This document shows positions 16,850 through 25,384 of a stretch of 64,000 nucleotides of DNA, piece after piece. The DNA is taken from NCBI GenBank assembly GCA_020444415.1, contig JAHLLA010000001.1:434001-498000 (forward strand), written 5' to 3'. The notes beneath the pieces were generated by a model. The model saw only the letters and a program-made list of their open reading frames with translations. It ran no database searches and had not been told where the DNA came from. How positions within the stretch are numbered: position 1 is the stretch's first letter; every line of letters starts with the position of its first letter. Origin of the DNA: Bacteroidota bacterium. GTDB lineage: Bacteria > Bacteroidota > Bacteroidia > Bacteroidales > F082. Both the position numbers and the translations under genes were made by a program.

Positions 16850-17836
16850 TTATATCCTTGCTGCATCAATAAATATTTCCAATAACTTCGATTTTCCATT
16901 GGGTTCAATGATGATATTTCCTAATGAAGCGGGAACCAGCACAGTTTCACCTAATTTCATGCCAATCTCACCTTCTTCATATTTTAATATGCAATTGCCT
17001 TCTACCACCATATAAACGACAAATGAATCCAATTCATTGATATTTTTCAGCACCGGCTTGTCGGCGTCAATTAGCCTTGTAATGAAATAAGGTGATTCAA
17101 TCAATGGAGTTGTTTTATTTAGCTCGCTTTCGTAAGCTGTTTTATAATCTACGGTTTTTGAGAAATCAATGGCTGCCAATGCTTCTTCTGCATGTAATTC
17201 GCGCTTCATGCCAGCGGCGTCAATGCGATCCCAATCGTAAATTCTGTAAGTGGTATCAGAAGTTTGCTGAATTTCAGCCAGCAGACAACCGGGTCCTAGC
17301 GCATGCACCCTGCCTGCCGGGATATAAAATACGTCACTTTTATCAACATGAACTACATTCAACAAATCCTTGATCTTGTTGTCTTCGAGATGCTGCATAT
17401 AGGTTTCAGCTTCTATGTCGCGGTTGAAACCTGAAATTAATTCAGCCTCAGGATCAGCATCCAGCATATACCACATCTCGGTTTTTCCGTTACCAATTTT
17501 TCTCTTTTGCGCCAGTTCATCATCCGGATGTACCTGGATGGAAAGCCAATCATTTGAATCGATGATTTTTATGAGCAATGGAAACTCATTTCCAAATCGT
17601 GCAAATATCTTTTCACCCACCAATTCTCCCATATACACTTCTACCAGTTCATTCAGTTCATTTCCTTCAAGAAATCCGTTAGTAACGACGCTTGGGTTCC
17701 CGCCAACACCTGAAATCATCCACACTTCGCCGCAATTTGGCAAGTTACCAAAATCCATTCCCAACACGGTTTTGATCTTGCGGCCTCCCCAAATTTTATC
17801 TTTAAATATAGGTTTGAATTTAAAAGGATACAGCAT
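16850..17836 (-). CDS. manA: Mannose-6-phosphate isomerase, class I
   Basis: 328 residues from the ATG at 17836; a TTG eight codons upstream lies inside the promoter box and is rejected. It interconverts mannose-6-phosphate and fructose-6-phosphate. Seen are the N-terminal LYPFKFKPIFKDKIWGG and the zinc cupin region SIQVHPDDELAQ (zinc-site Gln/His). KTEMWYML supplies the Glu ligand, and YIPAGRVHALGPGCLLAEIQQTSDTTYRIYDW the second His and the catalytic loop. The length matches the short bacterial class I type. Its own -7 box sits just upstream, so it can be expressed apart from the large BNR gene that precedes it. Confidence 0.92.
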   Translation of the reverse strand: MLYPFKFKPIFKDKIWGGRKIKTVLGMDFGNLPNCGEVWMISGVGGNPSVVTNGFLEGNELNELVEVYMGELVGEKIFARFGNEFPLLIKIIDSNDWLSIQVHPDDELAQKRKIGNGKTEMWYMLDADPEAELISGFNRDIEAETYMQHLEDNKIKDLLNVVHVDKSDVFYIPAGRVHALGPGCLLAEIQQTSDTTYRIYDWDRIDAAGMKRELHAEEALAAIDFSKTVDYKTAYESELNKTTPLIESPYFITRLIDADKPVLKNINELDSFVVYMVVEGNCILKYEEGEIGMKLGETVLVPASLGNIIIEPNGKSKLLEIFIDAARI

Positions 17837-17857
17837 ATCTTGTTTTTTGTATTCGTG

Positions 17858-17865
17858 CAAAGATA
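17858..17865 (-). promoter_or_regulatory. -7 promoter box (TATCTTTG) for manA
   Basis: Exact TAnnTTTG on the minus strand, 21 bp before the manA ATG and in the short gap after the upstream BNR gene. It supports the 17836 start. Confidence 0.5.
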
Positions 17866-17877
17866 AAACTTGATCTA

Positions 17878-20607
17878 TTATTGGATCACCAGCTTTTGCG
17901 TTTTTATGTCGCCATTCACATCTACAGCGACAACATAAATGCCTTGTTCAATGTTGCTGACATCTATTGAATGCACCGTTAATCCGTTTTGTACACTGAA
18001 AACATCTTTATAAACCTGTCTTCCATTTACATCCAACAATATAAAAGATACTTCGCCTGCTTCAATTTGATTTAAATTGATTGTAACATTGCTTTTCGCC
18101 GGATTCGGATATATATTGAAACCATCATTATCAACTTCCAGTTCCTGCTGCCCTACATAAAAAGGATCCAACTCATAGGTAGTCGTAAACAAGCCCCGGC
18201 CATGGGTAGCTGCCAGCACCGTCTGATCACTTTTACGAAGTTTGAGCATATCCACCCTTACATTGGCCATACCTTCGCTGGCCGGATACCAGATGGTTTC
18301 CTCTTCCAGCATCATATTGGTCACCCAAACACCGGTTTCGGTGGCCAGCATTACCTGTCCGTCATTATCCGGGTGGAATAGTGCCCAGCGGATGGGCATA
18401 TCCGGCAGATTGGTCTCTTTTTCAGTCCATGTATCACCACCATCATCCGTAAACCAAACAGACGAAACGCCATAGTTTGAGAAAGTTACGAGCAATATAT
18501 CTTCTGAACTTCCCACAGCCACACATGAAATGCTGCCTGTTGGAAATTGGGAACCTGTTAATTCAGTTGCCTGTGGCGAGGATTGTGCGTTTTCAATTTT
18601 ATATAGTTTACCCGATTGCGTTCCTACGAAGAGCGTGGAAGTTCCGATGGGTGAATATTCAGAATAACCCACATATGAGAAAGGTACTGAAGAATTAGTT
18701 CCCACATGAACCATCTGTTCTGTTATGTTATATGGAATTCCTGTATTTCTATTAATCCTGTTGGCATTGCTGCCGGTAAACGAAACTCCATTGGCAAATA
18801 AAATGTTGTCTCTTGAGTTGTAATCAGCAGGACTCACAAATGTACCACCATCCCCAAAATAATTGACTTCATTTCCATTTACCCAGGCAGTATAAGCATT
18901 GTAATAAACAGAGGTAATATAAATTTGAGGTTCATCCTCATCGTAAAAACAATAGGCTCCGTCACCTCCATCGATCATGTCATTGATATCAACTGGTGAA
19001 CCTGTGTACAAAGTGGTACCATTATCCTGAAGTCCGCCAATGTAATGATCTGTGTCAGCCACCGGATGAATAGCTCCTGAATAATATTGCAGGGTATTGT
19101 ATCCCTGGTTTCTTTCAATAAAAACAGGGTATGTATAATTGGCTGTATGGGTGAGAAAAATGCCGCCGTCCGAACCAAAAACTGCCGTTTCGAAAGAGCC
19201 CGGCTGATACACAATATTATGCTGGTCGGCATGTACATAATCATCACCTCCGCCGGTATACATGGCATACCAATCTGATATATGGTTCCATGAATTTCCA
19301 GAATTGGACGATTTCCACAAATCCTGGCCTCCTGAAATAATGGCATTTGGATTGGATGGGTCTACTCTTAAAATGAAATTATGCCAGGCGCGTTCAGCCC
19401 AGTCTTCATCAGGTAGATTCCTTTGCTGCCAGGTTTCACCGCCATCCAACGATTTTATAATATACCTTCCTTTATAATTATAATAGCCAGAACTTACCCA
19501 ATAACCGCCAGCAAATTGTGCATAAACGATATTGGGATCAGAAGGTGCGATGGCTACATTGGTACGAGCAGGCACATGAATATAACCATCGTTGGAAATA
19601 ACTGTATTGTAATGGTCGTATATTTCCCAACTTCCTTCGAGTCCGGTGTCGGAATATAAAATGGTAGCGCCACCATTCAATTCTAAATTTTCCATGGTAC
19701 CAATAAATATCCTGCCATCGGCAGCTATATCAATATCCGCCGGGGAATAAATTTCACCGGGGTGATCAATGATCTCAGGCAAAACCTGTACCCATGTTTC
19801 ACCATCATCATCGGAGCGATACAGTCCATCAGGATCACTTTCGTGTTCTTCGCCCATATAAGTTCCTGAAGCCACACAAGCATAAATGACACTTGTGCCA
19901 TTTTCATCTTTAACGACCATATCGGTTATGTACATAAAACCGGAAGTTGATGGCATTTGTTCCCAGGTTTCGCCTGCATCTGTTGATCGGAAAATACCAG
20001 CTCCCAGGCCTGAAGATTCCCGGTAGATGATCCGTGCTGTTTGTGCTTCGCCAGTACCCACATAAAAAGTTTGGGTGTTATTGGGATCGTATGTAATGCA
20101 GCTAATAGCGAGGTTGCTCCAAAAATCGCCGACCGGCACCCAGTTTACATTGGTGTTATTAATGTCTTCATTATACCATAGTCCGCCGGTTACACCGCCG
20201 CCCCACATTTTCTTCAGTTCTGCATCGTTCGGGTCGAACATCAAAGCACGGGTTCTGCCACCCATATTGGCTTCTGTACCCTGCCATTCGATGTTGGGAC
20301 CATCACGTAATGTTTGTGCTTTTTCCTCTATTTCAAGGGTTGTTTGATAGGATTTCCAGAGGCGCTCTTTAGGCACATAGCCCAATTGCGGGTCCACCGT
20401 TTTTATGTATTCCTGGAATGCGGCCATTTCGGGTTTATCGGGTGATTCCAAATTTGTTTTTGCTACTTTCACATGAGTATGAAAAGCCGCTTTTTCAAGT
20501 ATAAATTTTTCGTATGCTGCCCGTGGATCATTATTTCGCTGATTGATAACCAGCAAGACAGAAATACTGATGAACAGCAAAGGTATTAAGAAGTATATTT
20601 TTCTCAT
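17878..20607 (-). CDS. T9SS-exported BNR-repeat (sialidase/sortilin-fold) protein
   Basis: 909 residues. N-terminal signal sequence MRKIYFLIPLLFISISVLLVI, then a helical region to about 110. A long Asp-box beta-propeller region follows (FRSTDAGETWEQM, YRSDDDGETWVQV, KSLDGGETWQQR, KSSNSGNSWNHI, FTDDGGDTWTEK). The last about 80 residues are a type A T9SS sorting domain: FNIYPNPAKSNVTINL, VSFILLDVNGRQVY, HSIDVSNIEQGIYVVAV, KTQKLVIQ. The protein should be carried across the outer membrane and released or attached to the surface. Its propeller resembles the BNR protein at 7480 but that one lacks a sorting domain. Enzymatic activity is not established. Promoter box TAACTTTG lies 26 bp upstream. Confidence 0.85.
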   Translation of the reverse strand: MRKIYFLIPLLFISISVLLVINQRNNDPRAAYEKFILEKAAFHTHVKVAKTNLESPDKPEMAAFQEYIKTVDPQLGYVPKERLWKSYQTTLEIEEKAQTLRDGPNIEWQGTEANMGGRTRALMFDPNDAELKKMWGGGVTGGLWYNEDINNTNVNWVPVGDFWSNLAISCITYDPNNTQTFYVGTGEAQTARIIYRESSGLGAGIFRSTDAGETWEQMPSTSGFMYITDMVVKDENGTSVIYACVASGTYMGEEHESDPDGLYRSDDDGETWVQVLPEIIDHPGEIYSPADIDIAADGRIFIGTMENLELNGGATILYSDTGLEGSWEIYDHYNTVISNDGYIHVPARTNVAIAPSDPNIVYAQFAGGYWVSSGYYNYKGRYIIKSLDGGETWQQRNLPDEDWAERAWHNFILRVDPSNPNAIISGGQDLWKSSNSGNSWNHISDWYAMYTGGGDDYVHADQHNIVYQPGSFETAVFGSDGGIFLTHTANYTYPVFIERNQGYNTLQYYSGAIHPVADTDHYIGGLQDNGTTLYTGSPVDINDMIDGGDGAYCFYDEDEPQIYITSVYYNAYTAWVNGNEVNYFGDGGTFVSPADYNSRDNILFANGVSFTGSNANRINRNTGIPYNITEQMVHVGTNSSVPFSYVGYSEYSPIGTSTLFVGTQSGKLYKIENAQSSPQATELTGSQFPTGSISCVAVGSSEDILLVTFSNYGVSSVWFTDDGGDTWTEKETNLPDMPIRWALFHPDNDGQVMLATETGVWVTNMMLEEETIWYPASEGMANVRVDMLKLRKSDQTVLAATHGRGLFTTTYELDPFYVGQQELEVDNDGFNIYPNPAKSNVTINLNQIEAGEVSFILLDVNGRQVYKDVFSVQNGLTVHSIDVSNIEQGIYVVAVDVNGDIKTQKLVIQ

Positions 20608-20633
20608 CTGAACAAATTTGGTTTTAAAGCCTA

Positions 20634-20641
20634 CAAAGTTA
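20634..20641 (-). promoter_or_regulatory. -7 promoter box (TAACTTTG) for the T9SS BNR protein
   Basis: Exact TAnnTTTG on the minus strand, 26 bp before the ATG at 20607. Confidence 0.5.
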
Positions 20642-20730
20642 ATTAATGATTTTTGTTGGCATTACCCATGAAATTGTTTTTAACAAATACAAATAATTTG
20701 TTGTCAACAAAAAGAGAAGAAATTCGGATT

Positions 20731-21426
20731 TCAAAATGCAATTTCAAAATTAACTCCTAAAACAACATCCGGAGCCAACCTGGTTTTTTTTGTTTCCCTT
20801 GGTCTAGTAAAATATTCAAATCGATTGATATAGCAACCGTATCCCTGTCCAAAGGTTATATGCTCCTGGAGGTTAATCAGAAATCCGATGCCAGTATAAA
20901 AATCAAAAATGAATTTAACACGTGATTTTTTAAGAAGCCACAACTTATAACCTATCTGCGGTTCAATACCAAAGTCGTTATTGTATTCCGATTCGAGATA
21001 AACCCATGATTCACTAGTCATACCTGAACAATCATAATAATAGACATCTTTATAAAATGAATAACTATAAAACAAATCGAATGCGAGATATAAGCCCATA
21101 TTTGCCTTCAGAAATCTTCCGTACCCCGAGGTAACCTTAACATCTGTAATAACTGTATTCTTATTGCTTATCTTGAACGGAAATGCACTTATATTTTCGT
21201 AAGAATCTGTATTTTTCGGATATTGATAACTGAGTCCAAATCTCAGAAAACCATTTCGGTTTATTAAGCGTTCATATCGAATAGCGTACTGCCTGAAAAT
21301 AGGGCTTAAAACATTTGTTGATACATAATTCCGAATTTCTGATATACTTTCTGCTTGTGAACTGACAGTTTTTGGAAAACCCAATATTATAAGACAGATC
21401 AATTTTATTAATAATTGTCTTTTCAT
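20731..21426 (-). CDS. Putative outer-membrane barrel-like protein, paralogue of the next gene upstream
   Basis: 231 residues with a signal peptide (MKRQLLIKLICLIILGFPKTVSSQ). The rest is short alternating strands rich in Tyr/Phe (IRYERLINRNGFLRFGLSY, LYLAFDLFYSYSFY, FIFDFYTGIGFLI) ending in VVLGVNFEIAF, as expected for a small outer-membrane barrel. It matches the gene at 21433 in length, strand order and two single Cys positions (YYYDCSG and GYGCYI versus FLFCTG and GECSVE), so the two are tandem duplicates that have diverged. Gap between them 6 bp. No known family recognised. Confidence 0.6.
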   Translation of the reverse strand: MKRQLLIKLICLIILGFPKTVSSQAESISEIRNYVSTNVLSPIFRQYAIRYERLINRNGFLRFGLSYQYPKNTDSYENISAFPFKISNKNTVITDVKVTSGYGRFLKANMGLYLAFDLFYSYSFYKDVYYYDCSGMTSESWVYLESEYNNDFGIEPQIGYKLWLLKKSRVKFIFDFYTGIGFLINLQEHITFGQGYGCYINRFEYFTRPRETKKTRLAPDVVLGVNFEIAF

Positions 21427-21432
21427 TTTATT

Positions 21433-22125
21433 CTAAAAAGGGAGGCTTAAAAGTATGCCTGCGTTAATAGTGGGCCACCATCCGATTGAAATCTCTTCTT
21501 CCGGCGGGTTATAAACCCTATAATCGTATTGACCTTCAACTGAACATTCGCCCTGCTTCTTTTTGTATATGGTTATTTCTTCTACACGGTATTGGACACC
21601 TATTCCGGCAAAAAAATCAAATTGTAAACGTGTTTCCTTTTTTGGTGACACTGATATTTTTTTACCAATAAGAAACTTCATTCCTGTTTTCTTTAAATCC
21701 ATTGATTGAAAGTTTACATAATTCTCCTTGTCCTGACCTGTACAAAACAAAAAATACTTGTCATCATAATAACTATAATTGAAATACGCTTCTGTCGAAA
21801 CATATAATTTCTTTCTTGGATTAAAAGTATAAATGTAACCTACCGCAACGAATCCCCCTTTCGATATAGGATAGTAGAAAGGAACATAGAAATAATAAGG
21901 AAATGAAGTTGACGAAACAGGAAATTGAATTCCCAGGGACGAACGAATAGCATGCTTTTCGGTGACTTGCCTTTCGTATCCAAAACGCGCTTCCATTAAA
22001 GCGAGCCGGGTTATATTAAAAGACAAAATATTTTTAAATGATTTTGTTTCATCCTGTGCTATGATCACTGTTGAATTCAACAAAAGGATTAAAAAAAAGA
22101 TCGCTCCGGTCGACTTATTTTTCAC
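21433..22125 (-). CDS. Putative outer-membrane barrel-like protein (tandem paralogue)
   Basis: 230 residues from a GTG at 22125, which lies 22 bp after a strong promoter match. Signal peptide MKNKSTGAIFFLILLLNSTVIIAQ. Strands such as LMEARFGYERQVTEKHAIRSSLG, LYVSTEAYFNYSYYDD and LQFDFFAGIGVQYRV, and a C-terminal INAGILLSLPF, fit a small outer-membrane barrel. First gene of a two-gene unit with its paralogue. The phrase RYER/GYER followed by a basic loop and the F-DFY/FFAGIG block are shared by both. Function unknown. Confidence 0.6.
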   Translation of the reverse strand: MKNKSTGAIFFLILLLNSTVIIAQDETKSFKNILSFNITRLALMEARFGYERQVTEKHAIRSSLGIQFPVSSTSFPYYFYVPFYYPISKGGFVAVGYIYTFNPRKKLYVSTEAYFNYSYYDDKYFLFCTGQDKENYVNFQSMDLKKTGMKFLIGKKISVSPKKETRLQFDFFAGIGVQYRVEEITIYKKKQGECSVEGQYDYRVYNPPEEEISIGWWPTINAGILLSLPF

Positions 22126-22147
22126 TCTGGTTTTGGCTTGGGTTCAA

Positions 22148-22179
22148 CAAATATAAGCATATGAGAATGGAATTCCAAA
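22148..22179 (-). promoter_or_regulatory. Promoter TTTG-N20-TATATTTG for the tandem barrel genes
   Basis: On the minus strand, a TTTG -33 element (22176-22179), a 20-bp spacer and an exact -7 box TATATTTG (22148-22155). This is among the best promoter matches in the window and sits 22 bp before the GTG start. Confidence 0.65.
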
Positions 22180-22278
22180 ACACTATTTTATGACTTCTAA
22201 TTTAAAGCATCTAAAAATAAACCCTTACGGAAAGATATTTAATTTTACCCCTTCTTTATCACGCACTTTATAAAATTC

Positions 22279-23922
22279 ATGAACATGAACAGATTTCTTT
22301 TAATACTGGTTATTATACTGACCTCAACCGTTAACATTTCAAATGCCTGCACCATCATCGTTGTGGGTAAAAACGCCACCGCTGATGGTTCAGTAATAGT
22401 TTCACATACCGATGCCGGGCCTGATTGCCGGGTGCATGTGATGCCGGGCCAGTTTTTTGCCGAAGGATCCCTGACACCCGTATATTGGGGCATGGTTGAC
22501 CTCGGTCGTCCTTTAGGTGATTATGGTGACACGCTGGGTATGATCCCACAGGTTACCGAAACCTATAGTTATTTTCAGTCGGCTTACCCGCAAATGAATG
22601 AGTGGCAACTGACCATTGGTGAAAGTACCACCAGCATGCGTGATGAATTAAAATTAAACGATTCAACTTGCAAACAGATTATGACGATTGAGCAGGCACA
22701 GGCTTTTGCTTTGCAGCGTTGTAAAACAGCCAAAGAAGCCTTGAAACTCATTACTGCTTTGATGGAAAAATATGGTTTCAGACCCTCCTGTGTGGGTGAA
22801 TCTGAATCGCTGGTATTGGCTGATACAGAAGAAATTTGGGTCCTTGAAATATTTGCCGTGGGCAATGAATGGACACCAGAGAGCGGCAAACCCGGTGCCA
22901 TCTGGGCAGCACAAAGATTACCGGATGATCATGCCACCATGATCCCCAACTGGAGCATCATCAAAGAAATTCACCTGGATGATACGGCTAATTTCAGGGC
23001 TTCGGTAAATTATATGAGTGAAGCCATTGAACGTGGATGGTATGATCCTGAAAGCGGAAAAGATTTTATCTGGCAGGATGTTTACGCGCCTGTGCCTCGT
23101 GAATGGGCCACCAGCCGATTTTGGTTATTCCATGCACTGTATGCGCCCGATTTACCCGAACTTCCCAATCGCTGGACGACCGATCCCTTTGCCGGTGAAG
23201 ACCAGTACACCCAATACGTTGAGCCACTTTCTATTTATCCATTCAGCATCAAACCCAATAAAAAACTGACCGTGCAGGATATAATGGCGTTCCAGCGATC
23301 GACATTTGCGGGTACCATTTACAATAAAGAAAATGCACCGGGCTGGTATTATCCGGGGCCTGAAGGACAAATGGTTCACAGCTCACATGCAACCCCATTC
23401 CCCACTGAAGATATGCGGAAACTTCTAAAAATTAACCGCCGCAGGAATGTAGCTCGGGCACGGGGTGAATATGGCATGATCGCCCAGTTGCGCAGCTGGC
23501 TCCCGAATGATATTGGTGGTATTTACTGGTTTTATGTGGATAATGCATTTACCAGCGCCTATGTACCCATGTACGCCGGTGTGACTGACGTGGCCGAATG
23601 TTACAAAACTTATGATAAAGATACGTTTGATGATAATTCTATACGCTGGGCTGTTGATTTCGTTGACAACCTGCTGTACCTGAAATGGCAGGATGCTGTG
23701 AAAGACTTACATGCAGTTCGCGGCCCACTTGAACAACGGTTTTTTGATGAACAAGCTGAAGTTGATAAAACTTTCCTGGAGTTGTATAAAAAGAATCCGA
23801 AAAAAGCGAAACAATATATTACTGACCTGACGATTAAAAGGCAGAATGAAACCTTAAAAATGTTCCAGGATTTAAGGACTACTTTGATCACGAAGTACAC
23901 GAATAATAAGCAGGGAATTTGA
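22279..23922 (+). CDS. C69-family dipeptidase, secreted
   Basis: 547 residues. The signal peptide ends at NISNA, exposing Cys24 as the new N-terminal residue (CTIIVVGKNATADGSVIVSHTDA). In peptidase family C69 (PepD-like Ntn hydrolases) this Cys is both the autoprocessing site and the nucleophile. Family blocks include GESTTSMRDEL, EKYGFRPSCVGESESLVLADTEEIWVLEI and NRRRNVARARGEYGMIAQLRSWLP. Expected to cleave dipeptides in the periplasm. It stands alone, and no promoter box matching TAnnTTTG was found just upstream. Confidence 0.88.
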   Translation: MNMNRFLLILVIILTSTVNISNACTIIVVGKNATADGSVIVSHTDAGPDCRVHVMPGQFFAEGSLTPVYWGMVDLGRPLGDYGDTLGMIPQVTETYSYFQSAYPQMNEWQLTIGESTTSMRDELKLNDSTCKQIMTIEQAQAFALQRCKTAKEALKLITALMEKYGFRPSCVGESESLVLADTEEIWVLEIFAVGNEWTPESGKPGAIWAAQRLPDDHATMIPNWSIIKEIHLDDTANFRASVNYMSEAIERGWYDPESGKDFIWQDVYAPVPREWATSRFWLFHALYAPDLPELPNRWTTDPFAGEDQYTQYVEPLSIYPFSIKPNKKLTVQDIMAFQRSTFAGTIYNKENAPGWYYPGPEGQMVHSSHATPFPTEDMRKLLKINRRRNVARARGEYGMIAQLRSWLPNDIGGIYWFYVDNAFTSAYVPMYAGVTDVAECYKTYDKDTFDDNSIRWAVDFVDNLLYLKWQDAVKDLHAVRGPLEQRFFDEQAEVDKTFLELYKKNPKKAKQYITDLTIKRQNETLKMFQDLRTTLITKYTNNKQGI

Positions 23923-24254
23923 GCCTTCTTGCCTTCGGTTTAATAACCAAAAAGAAAAAAATGCAAAGTTTTGTTTATGGCACTAAGGCTAGAACATAAG
24001 TTTTAACCACGAAAGACGCAATGGAAATAACAAAGTGGCACAAAGTTTTGTAATCAGATATTCAGCCTCTTTATTTTTCTTTATATCGTTTTTTGTCCTG
24101 TCTATTATGCTTTTCTACTCTTGACACAGCCAAATTGGAACACCAGGTTGAAAATATTATAATAATTCTTATAAAAAGTGCAAAATCCAATTATTTTACG
24201 TATTTTGCGTAACGTTTTCTACGTAACGTTTTTTACGTAATAAAATTTTTTATC
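23923..24254. other. Gene-free stretch between the C69 peptidase and the ATPase
   Basis: 332 bp without a credible gene. It holds a direct repeat CAAAGTTTTGT (23964-23974 and 24041-24051) and a patch around 24003-24050 (ACCACGAAAGACGCA...) of the kind often seen as intergenic debris. The tandem repeat at 24197-24240 is described separately. No terminator hairpin after the peptidase gene stands out. Confidence 0.5.
24197..24240 (+). repeat. 14-bp tandem repeats in front of the ATPase gene
   Basis: Two full units of CGTAACGTTTT(C/T)TA (24208-24221, 24222-24235) and a partial CGTAA, preceded by a related TACGTATTTTG. Each unit carries the palindrome AACGTT, and junctions create TACGTA. It ends 14 bp before the ATPase ATG, so an operator or DNA-binding site for that protein or its regulator is possible. 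Confidence 0.6.
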
Positions 24255-25376
24255 ATGGAAAAGAGGAATCCTTTTATTTTAAGCGTGTATGCAGGCCCCC
24301 GATACTTTTGCAACAGGGATCACGAGACAAAAACCATAATTAACTCCTTAAAAAACAGAAGAAATATTACTTTGATATCTCATCGCAGGCTCGGAAAATC
24401 GGGTTTGATCCATCATGTATTTTATCAATTGCGAAACGATAAAGAACTGAAAATGTTTTACATCGATATCATGGATACAGAAGACCTTCACGGGCTTGTT
24501 CAATTGATTGCAAAAGAAATTGTTGGAAAGGTGGATGGTAAGACCATGAATTTTATTAAGAAATTTAGCGAATCCGTAAAAAGCATCCGTCCAAAAATAT
24601 CAGTCGACCCATTGACGGGTCTGCCGGAAGTTGAGATCAACATACAAAATGACTATTCTCCTGAAACAAGCCTCACTGAAATATTTAACTATTTAAAAAA
24701 GCAGGAAAAGCACGTCATTATCGCGTTTGACGAATTTCAGCAAATTACCGAATATCCTGAAAAAAATATGGAGGCCTTGCTGCGAAAACACATACAACTT
24801 CTCTCAAACACGACTTTCATTTTTTCCGGTAGCCGCAAGCATATGCTTCTTTCAATGTTCAACGATTACAGGAGACCTTTTTATCAGGGCTCTGAATTAT
24901 TGAATCTCGGAACTATTGATCGCAAAATCTATCAAAAATTCATTCTAAATCAATTTAAAAAAGGGAACCGAAGCATAGAACAACCCGCACTGGATTTAAT
25001 TATGAATTACACAAAAAGCCATACTTTTTACGTGCAATATTTTTGCAATAAGCTGTACGGATTGTCAGAAAAAATGATCACTCCGGAAATCGTAACAAAT
25101 ACGCTTTTACGAATCCTTCAGGAAAATGAGGTTGTTTATTTTAATTATAAAAAGTTACTCACCGGATTACAATTTAAATTGCTGGAAGCAATCGCAAAAG
25201 AAGGGGGCATCGAAAAACCTACATCAAAACACTTTATTGGCACATATCAACTTGGAACGCCCAGTTCGGTAAAAACTGCATTATCTGCTTTAATGGCAAA
25301 AGAAATGATTTACAAGGATGACCATAAAACCCATGTTTATGATGTCTTTTTTGAAAAATGGCTTGAACGGAGGTGA
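24255..25376 (+). CDS. Stand-alone AAA+ family ATPase (ATPase_2 / archaeal ATPase type)
   Basis: 373 residues. The P-loop ISHRRLGKSGLI (41-52) fits the RRxGKS pattern of the archaeal-type ATPase family, but Ser replaces the usual first Gly. Walker B is HVIIAFDEFQQI (Asp159, Glu160). A sensor-1-like FIFSGSRKHML lies at about 193-203. The C-terminal third (about 285-373) looks like a winged helix (LLEAIAKEGGIEKPTSKHFIG, GTPSSVKTALSALMAKEMIYKDD). Such proteins are widespread in archaea and Bacteroidota, often in several copies, and are poorly characterised; roles in signalling, DNA binding or defence have been proposed by analogy with STAND ATPases. Convergent with the glycyl-radical gene 8 bp downstream. 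Confidence 0.8.
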   Translation: MEKRNPFILSVYAGPRYFCNRDHETKTIINSLKNRRNITLISHRRLGKSGLIHHVFYQLRNDKELKMFYIDIMDTEDLHGLVQLIAKEIVGKVDGKTMNFIKKFSESVKSIRPKISVDPLTGLPEVEINIQNDYSPETSLTEIFNYLKKQEKHVIIAFDEFQQITEYPEKNMEALLRKHIQLLSNTTFIFSGSRKHMLLSMFNDYRRPFYQGSELLNLGTIDRKIYQKFILNQFKKGNRSIEQPALDLIMNYTKSHTFYVQYFCNKLYGLSEKMITPEIVTNTLLRILQENEVVYFNYKKLLTGLQFKLLEAIAKEGGIEKPTSKHFIGTYQLGTPSSVKTALSALMAKEMIYKDDHKTHVYDVFFEKWLERR

Positions 25377-25384
25377 CTGCACAT

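Noticed and set aside
23990-24060. tRNA or small RNA gene in the gene-free stretch
   Set aside because: No cloverleaf or T-loop (GTTCRA) pattern could be drawn.
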